Numbered from the stretch's first letter, positions 52,621-61,444 are shown. The stretch: 64,000 nt of DNA from Phaeobacter inhibens DSM 16374 (GCF_000473105.1 NZ_KI421498.1:310001-374000); one strand, 5' to 3'. Numbers and translations are program-made. Notes: generated from the sequence alone by a model not told the origin.

Positions 52621-53778
52621 TTAAATCACTGGCAGGTCGGGCGCGGCGCGGGTGCTCAGCAGGCGGCCGCCTTGTGGTGTCACCACGATGTTTTCTTCAT
52701 GCACCATCATCAGCCCGTCCCCATAGGACAGCGATGGTTCCAGCGTCAGCACCATGTTTTCCTGCAGCGCGGTGGTGTCGAAGGCGGCGTGTGAGGGCTG
52801 TTCTGTCAGCTGCAACCCCAGCCCGTGGCCCAGACGGCCAATGTCGCCGCCGCTGTCGTCCATTTCTGCGATGACAGTGGACATGGCCTGAAACAGGTCG
52901 CGGCAACTGTTGCCGGGGCGGGCGGCGGCCAGTCCGGCTTCGGTTGCGCGCCACAGCACGTCATAGGCACGGCGCGCGGTGTCATCTGCCCGGCCAATGG
53001 CCCAGTTGCGGTCGAAATCGCAGTAATAGCCGTCCAGCACCATGCCACTGTCCAGCATCAAAATGTCCCCGGCCGCCAGCGGCGTGGCATCAGGGGGCGA
53101 AATCACATCGGCGTAACCGCCCTGCGCGCTGGCCCCGACCACATAGGGCGCGCCATCCGCGCCCTGCGCCAGCGCTTCGCGGCGAAAGGCGCGGAACACG
53201 TCGTCCAGCGGCACACCTTCGCGGGCGAAGTCCGGCACGGCGGCAAAGGTGGCTGAGCCGATGGCGCAGATCCGGGCGAGTTTGTCGATCTCAGCTGAGG
53301 ATTTCACCATTCGAAGGCCCTGCACGAGATGCGTCGCATCGTGGATATGCAGATCGGGCAGTGCGGCCATCAGCCGTTCCCAATCGCCGAGCGGCATCCT
53401 CAGATGGGTTTCATGCCCCTTCATAACGCCCAAGTTGCGAAGCGGAGATAGTGCCTCCGTGAGCAGGCTGATGCCATCATCCTGAGGGGCGGGCGCAGAC
53501 CAGGTGCGGATATCGTCGATCCAGCTGCGGCGCATCAGGCTGGCGCCGATTTCAGGAATGAGGGCGATGGGTTTGCCGCTGGCGGGGATCAGCACGAACC
53601 ACGGGCGCGTTGGGCTTTGCCAGAACAGGGTCTGAAAGCCGGTGAAATATTGCACCTCCGGCTCGCTCATCACCAAAATCGCGTCCAGACCGGCCTCCGC
53701 CATATGGCTCTGGGCAAGCTGGGTGCGGGCGGCGTATTCGGCCTCGGGAAATCCGCGCAGGGCAGGGGCTGGTGTCAT
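52621..53778 (-). CDS. M24 family peptidase (Xaa-Pro aminopeptidase-like)
   Basis: A 385-residue protein with a creatinase-type N-terminal domain and a pita-bread metallopeptidase domain. Metal ligands are visible in D-S-G-M-V-L-D-G-Y-Y-C-D-F-D, G-H-G-L-G-L, T-L-E-P-S and H-E-E-N-I. The family includes Xaa-Pro peptidases, creatinase and ectoine-hydrolase-like enzymes, so the substrate may not be a peptide. Start at ATG 53778; upstream codons overlap the next gene. Last gene of the minus-strand arm of the catabolic cluster. Confidence 0.85.
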   Translation of the reverse strand: MTPAPALRGFPEAEYAARTQLAQSHMAEAGLDAILVMSEPEVQYFTGFQTLFWQSPTRPWFVLIPASGKPIALIPEIGASLMRRSWIDDIRTWSAPAPQDDGISLLTEALSPLRNLGVMKGHETHLRMPLGDWERLMAALPDLHIHDATHLVQGLRMVKSSAEIDKLARICAIGSATFAAVPDFAREGVPLDDVFRAFRREALAQGADGAPYVVGASAQGGYADVISPPDATPLAAGDILMLDSGMVLDGYYCDFDRNWAIGRADDTARRAYDVLWRATEAGLAAARPGNSCRDLFQAMSTVIAEMDDSGGDIGRLGHGLGLQLTEQPSHAAFDTTALQENMVLTLEPSLSYGDGLMMVHEENIVVTPQGGRLLSTRAAPDLPVI

Positions 53779-53870
53779 GGGGGCCTCATTGGTGGTGCGA
53801 TGGTGGTGCGATTGCGTGTCGGGGGCGCGGTGCCCGCAAGCCGGGCCAGCGTCGAGGGGAGATAGGCGGT

Positions 53871-54665
53871 TTAGAGTGTTGGCGTCAGCGCCCGGCCCGG
53901 ATGTTTGAACAGCTGGCCAAATCCATCGAGGTGATCCGCGATCCCGGCCCGGCGCAGGCAGGACCACATCAGCGCCTGATTGGATGTGATCACCGGTTTG
54001 CCTGCAGCCTGTTCGATCTCCTCCACCACTTCCAGGGTGCGCGTACCGCTGCAGGAGAGGAAGATCGCGTCTGCGTCCGGCTGGTCGATCTCCAGCGCGA
54101 ATTCCTTCCAATAGGCGGGTTCCACCTGTCCAAATTCCATACCGGTTTCCAGCCGCAGCCCCTGAATGTCGAGGATATCAAACCCTGCCGCCACCAGATA
54201 CTCGGCCTCGGCGGTGTTGATGTCGTCGAGATACGGTGTGCCCACCACGATTTGTTTCGCGCCCACCTCGCGCAGGGCATCCATTACGCCGGTGACGATG
54301 GACATGGGCTGGGTATAGGGCGCGCCCTTGTGGATCTCGCGAAAGACGTTCTCTTCCCGGCAGACGATTGAGCCTGAGGTGCAGCAATAAGCGATCACCG
54401 CAGGCTTCATGTCCGGTTGCAGCCGCCCGGCCGCATCGGCCATGTGATCGATATGGCGCGCCAGTGTTTCATTGGTGGTGTAGTCATCCGTCTTAAGCCG
54501 GGTAATGTGCACGCCGACGCCGTCGGGGGCCATGGCGAAGAGATCCGCCTCACAGGCCAGATCCGTTGACATCAGAATGAAGCCGAGACTGGCACGATGG
54601 GCCGTGCCCTTGCCCATCAGCGGCGTGCGGGGGCGGGACTGAACAGTTTGACCGGATCGGAACAT
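53871..54665 (-). CDS. Asp/Glu racemase superfamily protein (maleate isomerase/arylmalonate decarboxylase-like)
   Basis: A 264-residue protein. Cys94-Cys95 in A-Y-C-C-T-S-G-S and Cys205 in F-L-S-C-S-G-T-R-T-L-E-V are the paired catalytic cysteines of maleate isomerase/AMDase-type enzymes; T-P-Y-L-D-D-I-N is also typical. It should act on a dicarboxylate such as maleate or a substituted malonate. Start at ATG 54665; the longer frame upstream is non-coding in composition. Fits a pathway ending in a C4 dicarboxylate. Confidence 0.82.
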   Translation of the reverse strand: MFRSGQTVQSRPRTPLMGKGTAHRASLGFILMSTDLACEADLFAMAPDGVGVHITRLKTDDYTTNETLARHIDHMADAAGRLQPDMKPAVIAYCCTSGSIVCREENVFREIHKGAPYTQPMSIVTGVMDALREVGAKQIVVGTPYLDDINTAEAEYLVAAGFDILDIQGLRLETGMEFGQVEPAYWKEFALEIDQPDADAIFLSCSGTRTLEVVEEIEQAAGKPVITSNQALMWSCLRRAGIADHLDGFGQLFKHPGRALTPTL

Positions 54666-54989
54666 CAAGGAGAGACCTCGCTTTGGACTTCGGAAAAAAA
54701 CGGATGAGCATCGCATCCGTATTCGGGGGGGGCTGATGCGACCAACGGCCTGCCATAGATATCCTTCGGCGACAGGCGCACCGTCAATAGCCGGGATGAC
54801 GCGCGTCCGAATTTGCGGATGGGATGCCCGCTTGCGACCCGCCGTGAAACCTGACGTCGCCACCCAAGAATATGCCCTTACGCGACCACTCTGGGTGACG
54901 CTGCAAAGCCGGTGGCAATTGGGGCGAACGACCATTTTGACCAATGTCCTGTGGTGGGCTGCGCCAAGCGCACTATGAGATGAAAGGTG
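54666..54989. other. gap upstream of the racemase-like gene
   Basis: About 320 bases with no credible gene; a plus-strand 80-codon frame at 54736 has no homology signal and no good start site. It probably contains the promoter of the racemase-like and M24 genes, though no clear -35/-10 pair stands out. Confidence 0.5.
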
Positions 54990-55412
54990 TTAGCTTTGCT
55001 CGTGCTGATCCAGCACCCCTTTGGCGGCACGGAAACATTCCAGCCCCTGCGGGACGCCGCAGTAAATCGCGATCGCATGGATGATGGCGCGAATTTCCTC
55101 GCGGCTGACCCCGTTGTTCAGCGCCCCCCGGCAGTGCAGTTCCCATTCGTGCATCTTGCCCAGGGCGCCAATCATGGCGAGGTTCATCATCGACCGAGTC
55201 TTGGCATCAATGGTGTCATCGCCCCAGCCAAACCCCCAGCACCAGGCGGTCATGGCCTCCTGAAAGGGGCGGGTGAACTCATCGGCGGCGGCGAGGTTGT
55301 TTTCCACATACGCGGCACCTAGTGTCGCCTTGCGATGCTCCAGACCTTTCAGAAACAGATCTTCGTCAAAGCTGCTGGTTTTCGGCGCGGCGTCAGAGGG
55401 CGTGCTGCTCAT
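54990..55412 (-). CDS. carboxymuconolactone decarboxylase family protein
   Basis: A 140-residue helical protein with the CMD family pattern R-S-M-M-N-L-A-M-I-G-A-L-G and E-W-E-L-H-C-R-G-A-L-N-N-G-V-S-R-E-E-I-R, plus Y-C-G-V-P. The single Cys before R-G matches gamma-carboxymuconolactone decarboxylase-like members rather than AhpD (no CxxC). The reaction here is unknown. It follows the DUF1330 gene by 13 bases. Confidence 0.85.
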   Translation of the reverse strand: MSSTPSDAAPKTSSFDEDLFLKGLEHRKATLGAAYVENNLAAADEFTRPFQEAMTAWCWGFGWGDDTIDAKTRSMMNLAMIGALGKMHEWELHCRGALNNGVSREEIRAIIHAIAIYCGVPQGLECFRAAKGVLDQHEQS

Positions 55413-55425
55413 TGGGATTGGTCCT

Positions 55426-55719
55426 TCATGGCTCTAGCCCCTCGACGATAGCGATCTGCGCGGTGCAGGCGGCCTGTCGGTGGGTGCGGGCGGCTTGATA
55501 TTCGGGCGAGTGGTAGCAGGCGAGGGCGGTGGCCTTGCTGTCAAATTCGATGAGGACATGACGCTGATAGGCCGTGCCCTCCAGCGTCTCAGCCGCGTCA
55601 CCCCTTGCCAGGAACCGCGCGCCATAGTTGGCAAAGGCGGCAGGTGCCTGCTGTTGATAGCCCGCATAGCGGTCAGGATCGGTGACCGTGACAAACGCGA
55701 TCCAATAGCCTTTAGCCAT
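55426..55719 (-). CDS. DUF1330 family protein
   Basis: A 97-residue ferredoxin-fold (dimeric alpha/beta barrel) protein: K-G-Y-W-I-A-F-V-T-V-T-D-P at the start and V-L-I-E-F-D-S-K-A-T-A-L-A-C-Y-H-S-P-E-Y in the middle. Family members are small and mostly uncharacterised; some act as monooxygenase-like or isomerase-like accessory proteins. Its start overlaps the end of the GntR gene by eight bases. Confidence 0.9.
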   Translation of the reverse strand: MAKGYWIAFVTVTDPDRYAGYQQQAPAAFANYGARFLARGDAAETLEGTAYQRHVLIEFDSKATALACYHSPEYQAARTHRQAACTAQIAIVEGLEP

Positions 55720-56422
55720 TTGGCGCCTCTCCAGCTGCTGGCGCAGGGTCTTTCAGAAACCGCTGCGCAGTTTGGGCCGCATCGGCAATATGCGCCTCAA
55801 CCGCCTTGCGCGCCCTGTCAGGATCGCGGCTGAGGATGGCGTCATGGATCGCGGTCATATGGCTCATCCCAGAGGTTTCGCGGTCCTTTGCCGCGATGGT
55901 CAGGGCCCGCAACCGGCTGATCCGCCCATTCAGACGCTGTACAATGTCCCAGGCAATACTGTGGCCCGCTTCCAGAAAGATAAGCTGGTAAAAATCGGTG
56001 GTGGCCCGCAATAGGCTTCCCCATTCGGTATCATTCATCGTGACCCTGACCGCCGCCAGCGCGCGGCCAAGGGCGGCGTCAAATTCCGGGCCCTGGGCGG
56101 TGGCGCAGACCGCTGCGGCAGAGCCTTCCAGCTGGCGGCGTACGTCATAGATCTGCTGCGCCTGATCCCAGGACAGCCGCGCGACCACAGGGCCGCGATT
56201 GGGGATGATCTCGACCAGGCCTTCTGCCTCCAGATAGCGGATGGTTTCGCGCACGACGGTGCGGCTGACACCCAGCTGATCGCAAAGAGGACGTTCCACC
56301 AGCCGTTCACCGGGTGCAAAATGTCCGTCGATGATGGCCTCGCGCATTCTCTCCTGCACGATATCACGCAGGGTTTGCGGGGCTTTGTCGATTTTGCGGA
56401 GCGTTGTCTGGTTGCTGTTCAT
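55712..56422 (-). CDS. GntR-family (FCD domain) transcriptional regulator
   Basis: A 236-residue regulator. Residues ~15-80 form the GntR winged helix (R-M-R-E-A-I-I-D-G-H-F-A-P-G-E-R-L-V-E, then L-G-V-S-R-T-V-V-R-E-T-I-R-Y-L). The rest is an all-helical FCD domain with D-F-Y-Q-L-I and H-x-A-I-H-D-A-I, where His residues can bind a metal and carboxylate effector. Start ATG 56422. It lies between the two divergent arms of the catabolic cluster, over a palindromic site, and so probably represses both. Confidence 0.88.
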   Translation of the reverse strand: MNSNQTTLRKIDKAPQTLRDIVQERMREAIIDGHFAPGERLVERPLCDQLGVSRTVVRETIRYLEAEGLVEIIPNRGPVVARLSWDQAQQIYDVRRQLEGSAAAVCATAQGPEFDAALGRALAAVRVTMNDTEWGSLLRATTDFYQLIFLEAGHSIAWDIVQRLNGRISRLRALTIAAKDRETSGMSHMTAIHDAILSRDPDRARKAVEAHIADAAQTAQRFLKDPAPAAGEAPNG

Positions 56423-56464
56423 AGGGATCTCAATAGCAGCGCGGTTTCCGGCCGACAAGTATGA

Positions 56465-56496
56465 TTGACATATAGTATAATGGTATACCATAATAT
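56465..56496 (+). promoter_or_regulatory. GntR operator and promoter in the divergent gap
   Basis: ATGGTATACCAT (56480-56491) is a perfect 12-base palindrome of the T-G-G-T-A-T-A-C-C-A type bound by FadR-subfamily GntR proteins. TTGACA (56465-56470) lies just upstream and TAATAT (56491-56496) just downstream; their spacing of 20 is long, so the exact -10 is unsure. Binding would block promoters of both arms. Confidence 0.75.
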
Positions 56497-56524
56497 TATT
56501 TAACCGAGCGACCAGGAGATTCCC

Positions 56525-57127
56525 ATGCCCGCAGAAATCCGCAAAACGCTGCTTCATGTTGAAAAAACACTGATTGAGGGCGGCAAGGCGGCGCCGACAC
56601 CATTGACGATGATCGCGGCTATGGCGGTCATTCGGAACCCTTGGGCCGGGCAGGGCTTTGTTGAGGATCTGGGTCCGATGATCCGCGACTGCGCACCGGG
56701 TCTGGGCATCCTGCTGACAGAGATGATCCTAGAGGCCGCAGGCGGCGGTGACCGGGTCGAGGGCTATGGAAAATCCGCTATCGTTGGGATGAATGGCGAG
56801 GTTGAACATGCCTCGGCGCTGATCCACACACTGCAATTTGGCAATCACTATCGCAACGCGGTGGGGGCGAAATCCTATCTGTCGTTCTGCAACACGCGCG
56901 GGCCCGCAAATGCGCCCTTGATGATTCCGCTGATGGACAAGAACGACGGGGGCAGGCGGTCGCATTATCTGACGATCCAGACCTCGGTTGCGGATGCGCC
57001 CGCCGCGGATGAAATCCTGATCGCGCTGGGGGCCTCCATCGGGGGGCGTCCGCACCACCGGATCGGCGACCGATATCAGGACCTGAAAGAGCTTGGCCAT
57101 GACGTTGACAACCCTGCAGCTGTCTGA
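56525..57127 (+). CDS. amino acid synthesis family protein (DUF1185)
   Basis: A 200-residue protein with the DUF1185/AA_synth pattern: I-R-K-T-L-L-H-V-E-K-T-L-I-E-G-G, A-V-I-R-N-P-W-A-G, and G-N-H-Y-R-N-A-V-G-A-K-S-Y-L-S-F-C-N-T-R-G. The family name comes from a weak genetic link; the activity is unknown. It recurs beside flavin monooxygenases and amidases. First gene of the plus-strand arm. The end overlaps the hydrolase gene by 29 bases. Confidence 0.88.
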   Translation: MPAEIRKTLLHVEKTLIEGGKAAPTPLTMIAAMAVIRNPWAGQGFVEDLGPMIRDCAPGLGILLTEMILEAAGGGDRVEGYGKSAIVGMNGEVEHASALIHTLQFGNHYRNAVGAKSYLSFCNTRGPANAPLMIPLMDKNDGGRRSHYLTIQTSVADAPAADEILIALGASIGGRPHHRIGDRYQDLKELGHDVDNPAAV

Positions 57128-57917
57128 GGCTGGACCTACCGTCGCCCTGCGGGAGGCCGGGGCGGGTGCGCCGCTGGTCCTGCTGCACGGTGTCGGCATG
57201 CAGTCCGCCGCCTGGGGGCCGCAGATTGAGGATCTGAGCCGCAGCCACAGGGTCATCGCCCTTGATCTGCCGGGGCATGGCGGCAGCGACCCCTTGCCTG
57301 CGGGCAGTGACCTGCCGGATTTCGTGAGCTGGCTGCATGATGTGGTTCTGGCGCTGGATATTGGCCCTGTCAGCCTGGCAGGCCATTCGATGGGAGCGCT
57401 GATCGCGACTGGTTTTGCCGTAGACCATCCTGCAATGACCCATCGGGTGGCGCTGCTGAATGGCGTCTACCGCCGCACACCGCAGGCGCGCGCGGCCGTA
57501 GTGACCCGTGCTGCCGAAATCGGTGCGGGTCAGGTGGATCTGGCAACGCCGCTGGCACGCTGGTTTGGTAAGACGCCTGCTGACATCAGCGCCCGCGACC
57601 GGGTTGCGGGCTGGCTGCGGGCTGTTGATCCGGCAGGCTATGCCACCGCCTATGGCGCATTTGCGCGGGGCGATGCCACTTACGCCGACCGTCTGGACGA
57701 GATCACTTGTCCCTTTCTTGCCATCACTGGCGACGGCGATCCCAATTCCACACCGGTCATGGCGCAGGAGATGGCCGCGCAAGTGCCGCACGGACGCGCC
57801 ATCGTCATCACCGGCCATCGCCATATGGTGAACCTGACGGCGCCTGATGTGGTCACCGCTCATCTGCGCGACTGGCTGGCAATCCCCTCTGAGGAGACGT
57901 ATCATGACATCGCTTGA
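57099..57917 (+). CDS. alpha/beta hydrolase
   Basis: A 272-residue serine hydrolase: oxyanion region L-L-H-G-V-G-M, L-D-L-P-G-H-G-G-S, nucleophile G-H-S97-M-G, acid in A-I-T-G-D-G-D, and C-terminal His in I-T-G-H-R-H-M. In Rut-like pathways a hydrolase of this size (RutD) removes a reactive aminoacrylate or malonic-semialdehyde-type intermediate; here the substrate is not known. ATG 57099 (TTG at 57093 is an alternative). Confidence 0.88.
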   Translation: MTLTTLQLSEAGPTVALREAGAGAPLVLLHGVGMQSAAWGPQIEDLSRSHRVIALDLPGHGGSDPLPAGSDLPDFVSWLHDVVLALDIGPVSLAGHSMGALIATGFAVDHPAMTHRVALLNGVYRRTPQARAAVVTRAAEIGAGQVDLATPLARWFGKTPADISARDRVAGWLRAVDPAGYATAYGAFARGDATYADRLDEITCPFLAITGDGDPNSTPVMAQEMAAQVPHGRAIVITGHRHMVNLTAPDVVTAHLRDWLAIPSEETYHDIA

Positions 57918-58827
57918 TCCGCGCGCCTTGCGCCATGCCTTTGGCAGTTTTATGACCGGGGTGACGGTTGTGACCTCGCATGACCAAAGCGGCCAGCCAA
58001 TTGGCTTTACCGCCAACTCCTTTACCTCTGTCTCGCTTGATCCGCCGCTGGTGCTGGTGTGCTTGGCCAACCAGTCGCGCAATTATGATGCGCTGGTCAA
58101 CGGCGACGGGTTTGCCGTCAATGTGCTGGCGGAAACCCAGATTGAGATATCCAACACCTTTGCCCGACCGGCCGAAGATCGCTTTGCCGGGGTCAACTGG
58201 CACAAGGGGCCAGCGGGATCACCGCTGATCGACGGGGTGTCTGCCTGGTTCGACTGCACCCTGCACAAGACGGTTGAGGCGGGCGATCATGTGATCCTGA
58301 TTGGCGAGGTGAAGGCCTTTGACGTCAGCCCGCATCCGGGGCTGGGCTACGCACGCGGTGCCTATGTGACGGCGGCCACCACGGCAGAGCCTGCCGGAAC
58401 CGGCCCCGATCTGGTGGTCTCAGCATTGATTGAGCGCAACGGAGAGGTGCTGCTGGTCGATGATGGTCAAGGTGGCGCGACGCTGCCGGAGGCGCTTGCA
58501 GGTCCCGATGGTGCCTCTGCCACGGTGCGCCAGCTGATCGCCGACACCGGGCTCACGGCTGAGCCGGGCTTTGTCTATTCGGTGTTTGAGGATGTCGCGC
58601 GCAAACGCCAGCATATCGCCTTTCTCTGTCAGGCAGGGGCAGGCGCGCCGACGCGCGGAACCTTTGTGCCGCTGGCGCAGGACGGGGCGGGTGAAGCGGG
58701 TCTTGAGGACATCAGCGATCCGGCGATCCTGATCATGCTGGAGCGGTTCGCCCGCGAGGCAACATTGGGAGATTTCGGGATCTATTCCGGCAATCAACGC
58801 AGCGGCGAAATCCGCCAGATCGCATAA
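57904..58827 (+). CDS. flavin reductase fused to a degenerate Nudix domain
   Basis: A 307-residue protein. Residues ~1-160 are an HpaC/RutF-type flavin reductase (A-F-G-S-F-M-T-G-V-T-V-V-T, G-F-T-A-N-S-F-T-S-V-S-L-D-P-P-L, and G-L-G-Y-A-R-G-A-Y). Residues ~165-290 look like a Nudix fold (V-S-A-L-I-E-R-N-G-E-V-L-L-V-D-D). The Nudix box, expected R-E-x-x-E-E-x-G, reads R-Q-L-I-A-D-T-G with extra residues before it, so metal-binding glutamates are lost and hydrolysis is unlikely. It should supply FMNH2 to the monooxygenase encoded 13 bases later; the extra domain may bind a nucleotide. GAGGAG before ATG. Confidence 0.82.
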   Translation: MTSLDPRALRHAFGSFMTGVTVVTSHDQSGQPIGFTANSFTSVSLDPPLVLVCLANQSRNYDALVNGDGFAVNVLAETQIEISNTFARPAEDRFAGVNWHKGPAGSPLIDGVSAWFDCTLHKTVEAGDHVILIGEVKAFDVSPHPGLGYARGAYVTAATTAEPAGTGPDLVVSALIERNGEVLLVDDGQGGATLPEALAGPDGASATVRQLIADTGLTAEPGFVYSVFEDVARKRQHIAFLCQAGAGAPTRGTFVPLAQDGAGEAGLEDISDPAILIMLERFAREATLGDFGIYSGNQRSGEIRQIA

Positions 58828-58840
58828 CGATAGGTGACAC

Positions 58841-59878
58841 ATGCGCTTTTCTCTTTTTGTCCATATGGAACGGACCTCGGCGGAACAGGATCAACAGCGG
58901 CTCTATGACGAGTTCGTCGCCCTGGCAAAGATTGCCGACGATGGCGGAATGCACGCGGTCTGGACCGGGGAGCATCACGGGATGGATTTTACCATCGCGC
59001 CAAACCCGTTTCTGAACCTTGTCGATCTGGCGCGCCAGACCCGGCATGTGCGATTGGGTACCGGCACGATCATCGCCCCATTCTGGCATCCGATCCGTCT
59101 GGCTGGAGAGGCGGCGATGACCGATCTGATCACCGAGGGGCGGCTGGAACTTGGCATTGCACGCGGGGCTTATAGCTACGAATACGAACGGATGGTGCCG
59201 GGTATGGATGCCTGGGACGCAGGCCAGCGGATGCGTGAGCTGGTTCCGGCGATACAGGGGCTATGGCGGGGCGACTACGCACAGGAGGGCACCTATCATT
59301 CCTTCCCGGCCACGACGTCCTCACCCAAGCCACGACAGGAAAACGGCCCCCCCATCTGGGTGGCTGCCCGCGATCCCAACAGCCATGAATTTGCCGTCGT
59401 CAATGGCTGCCATGTGCAGGTGACGCCGCTGTGGCAAGGGGATGAGGAGATCACCCGGCTGATCGAGACGTTCAATGATGCCTGCGCCAAATACCCTGAC
59501 GTGCAGCGCCCGGATATCATGCTGTTGAACCACACCTATATTGCTTCAGATGCCGCCGATGCGCAGCAGGCGGCAGAAGAAATCAACCGGTTTTACTGCT
59601 ACTTCGGCGCCTGGTTCAAAAACGAGCGCCCGGTGTCGCAGGGGCTGATTGCGCCGCTGAGCGAAGCCGAAATCGCAGCGCATCCCTTCTATTCGCCGGA
59701 GGCGATGTTGCGTGACAATGTGATCGCCACCGCCGAAGATGCGATTGCCCGGATCCGGGGATATGAGGCACTCGGGTATGATGAATACAGTTTCTGGATC
59801 GACAGCGGCATGAGTTTTGAACGCAAGCGCGCCTCGCTTGAGCGGTTCATCCGCGATGTCATGCCAGCCTTTGCCTGA
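58841..59878 (+). CDS. LLM-class flavin-dependent monooxygenase
   Basis: A 345-residue bacterial-luciferase-like TIM-barrel enzyme: M-R-F-S-L-F-V-H-M-E-R at the start, A-V-W-T-G-E-H-H-G-M-D-F, and G-R-L-E-L-G-I-A-R-G-A-Y, all regular for the family. It lacks its own reductase, which the upstream gene provides, so it should be a two-component FMNH2-dependent oxygenase. Substrate could be an N-heterocycle, amide or aldehyde-like compound. Confidence 0.9.
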   Translation: MRFSLFVHMERTSAEQDQQRLYDEFVALAKIADDGGMHAVWTGEHHGMDFTIAPNPFLNLVDLARQTRHVRLGTGTIIAPFWHPIRLAGEAAMTDLITEGRLELGIARGAYSYEYERMVPGMDAWDAGQRMRELVPAIQGLWRGDYAQEGTYHSFPATTSSPKPRQENGPPIWVAARDPNSHEFAVVNGCHVQVTPLWQGDEEITRLIETFNDACAKYPDVQRPDIMLLNHTYIASDAADAQQAAEEINRFYCYFGAWFKNERPVSQGLIAPLSEAEIAAHPFYSPEAMLRDNVIATAEDAIARIRGYEALGYDEYSFWIDSGMSFERKRASLERFIRDVMPAFA

Positions 59879-59889
59879 AGGGGATCACC

Positions 59890-61356
59890 ATGCAGCAATT
59901 CCAGCAATATATCGGCGGGGTGTTCTCCGATGGCTCCGCCCGTTTTGAGAGCCGCGATCCGGCAACCGGAGAGGTCTGGGCGATGATGCCGGAGGCCCGC
60001 GCGCCGGATGTGGACGCGGCGGTTGCAGCCGCGTGCGCGGCATTCCACGCGCGGGATTGGGCGGGCATGACCGCCACTGTGCGCGGAAAGCTGCTTTATC
60101 GGCTGGCGGATCTGATTGCCGAGAATGCTGAGACCCTGGCCCAGTTGGAGGCCCGCGATACCGGTAAGATCATCCGCGAAACCTCGGCCCAGATTGCCTA
60201 TGTGGCCGATTACTATCGCTATTACGCGGGCCTCGCGGACAAGATCGAAGGCGCACATCTGCCGATTGATAAACCGGATATGGAGGTCTGGCTGCGCCGC
60301 GAACCGCTTGGGGTGGTGGCAGCCGTGGTGCCGTGGAACTCGCAGTTGTTTCTGGCGGCGGTCAAGATCGGCCCGGCACTGGCGGCGGGCTGCACTGTGG
60401 TGCTGAAAGCGTCTGAGGAAGCGCCTGCGCCGCTGCTGGAATTTGCCCGCATCTTTGATCAGGCCGGTTTTCCACGCGGTGTGCTCAATGTCATCACCGG
60501 ATTTGGCGCCGATTGCGGCGCGGTGCTGACAGCCCATCCTGGCATTGATCACATCGCCTTTACCGGCGGGCCGGACACCGCCCGCCATGTGGTGCGCAAT
60601 TCGGCGGAAAACCTTGCCTCCACCTCGTTGGAACTGGGCGGGAAATCTCCCTTTATCGTGTTTGAGGATGTCGATATCGACAGCACCGTAAATGCCCAGG
60701 TCTCTGCCATCTTTGCCGCTACGGGACAGAGCTGTGTTGCCGGTTCACGACTGATTATTTCCAATCAGATCAAGGATGTGTTTCTGCGCAGCCTCAAGGA
60801 AAAAGCCGAGCGGGTGCGGATCGGTGCGCCCCAGATGACGGAGACGGAGGTCGGTCCACTCTGCACCGACGCGCAAATGCGCCGGACGGTAGAGCTGGTG
60901 GCAGCGTCACTTGCAGCGGGTGCGCGGATCGTGACCGGGGGCCAGCCGCTGGAGGGGGAGGGCAATTTCTTTCCGCCCACCATCCTTGACTGCTCCAGCG
61001 CACCGGACGCGCCCTGTCTGCGCGAGGAGTTTTTTGGCCCGGTTCTGTCGGTGTGTGGATTTGACACTGAGGCAGAGGCGCTGGCGCTGGCCAATGACAC
61101 CGCCCATGGGCTGGCCTCTGGCGTGTTTACCCGCGACCTGACACGGGCGCACCGGATGATCCGGGGTATTCGTGCAGGCATTGTCTGGGTGAACACCTAT
61201 CGCGCGGTCAGCCCGATTGCGCCCTTTGGCGGGCAAGGGTTGTCGGGACATGGTCGTGAGGGGGGATTGCAGGCGGCGCTGGATTATACAAGGGTCAAAA
61301 CGGTCTGGTTGCGCACCAGTGATGAGCCGATCCCCGACCCTTTTGTGATGCGGTGA
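59890..61356 (+). CDS. aldehyde dehydrogenase
   Basis: A 488-residue NAD(P)+-dependent ALDH. V-P-W-N150-S holds the oxyanion Asn, L-E248-L-G-G-K-S-P the general base, and G-Q-S-C282 the nucleophile. Begins 11 bases after the monooxygenase, so probably oxidises the aldehyde product of that pathway. Final gene of the plus arm; a hairpin follows. Confidence 0.93.
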   Translation: MQQFQQYIGGVFSDGSARFESRDPATGEVWAMMPEARAPDVDAAVAAACAAFHARDWAGMTATVRGKLLYRLADLIAENAETLAQLEARDTGKIIRETSAQIAYVADYYRYYAGLADKIEGAHLPIDKPDMEVWLRREPLGVVAAVVPWNSQLFLAAVKIGPALAAGCTVVLKASEEAPAPLLEFARIFDQAGFPRGVLNVITGFGADCGAVLTAHPGIDHIAFTGGPDTARHVVRNSAENLASTSLELGGKSPFIVFEDVDIDSTVNAQVSAIFAATGQSCVAGSRLIISNQIKDVFLRSLKEKAERVRIGAPQMTETEVGPLCTDAQMRRTVELVAASLAAGARIVTGGQPLEGEGNFFPPTILDCSSAPDAPCLREEFFGPVLSVCGFDTEAEALALANDTAHGLASGVFTRDLTRAHRMIRGIRAGIVWVNTYRAVSPIAPFGGQGLSGHGREGGLQAALDYTRVKTVWLRTSDEPIPDPFVMR

Positions 61357-61412
61357 CCTTCAGACGGCAGACACACAGGCGCGCGCTGACAGGGCCATTT
61401 GGTGGCGCGGCA

Positions 61413-61444
61413 GGCTGCGCCCGAGGGTTAACCTCGGCGCAGCC
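61413..61444. terminator. bidirectional hairpin between ALDH and csp
   Basis: GGCTGCGCCCGAGG (61413-61426) pairs with CCTCGGCGCAGCC (61432-61444) with one bulged C and a loop of GTTAA. It lies between convergent gene ends at 61356 and 61454 and probably serves both. Confidence 0.6.

Noticed and set aside
54736-54978. 80-codon plus-strand frame in the gap upstream of the racemase-like gene
   Set aside because: No ribosome-binding site, no recognised motif and atypical composition.
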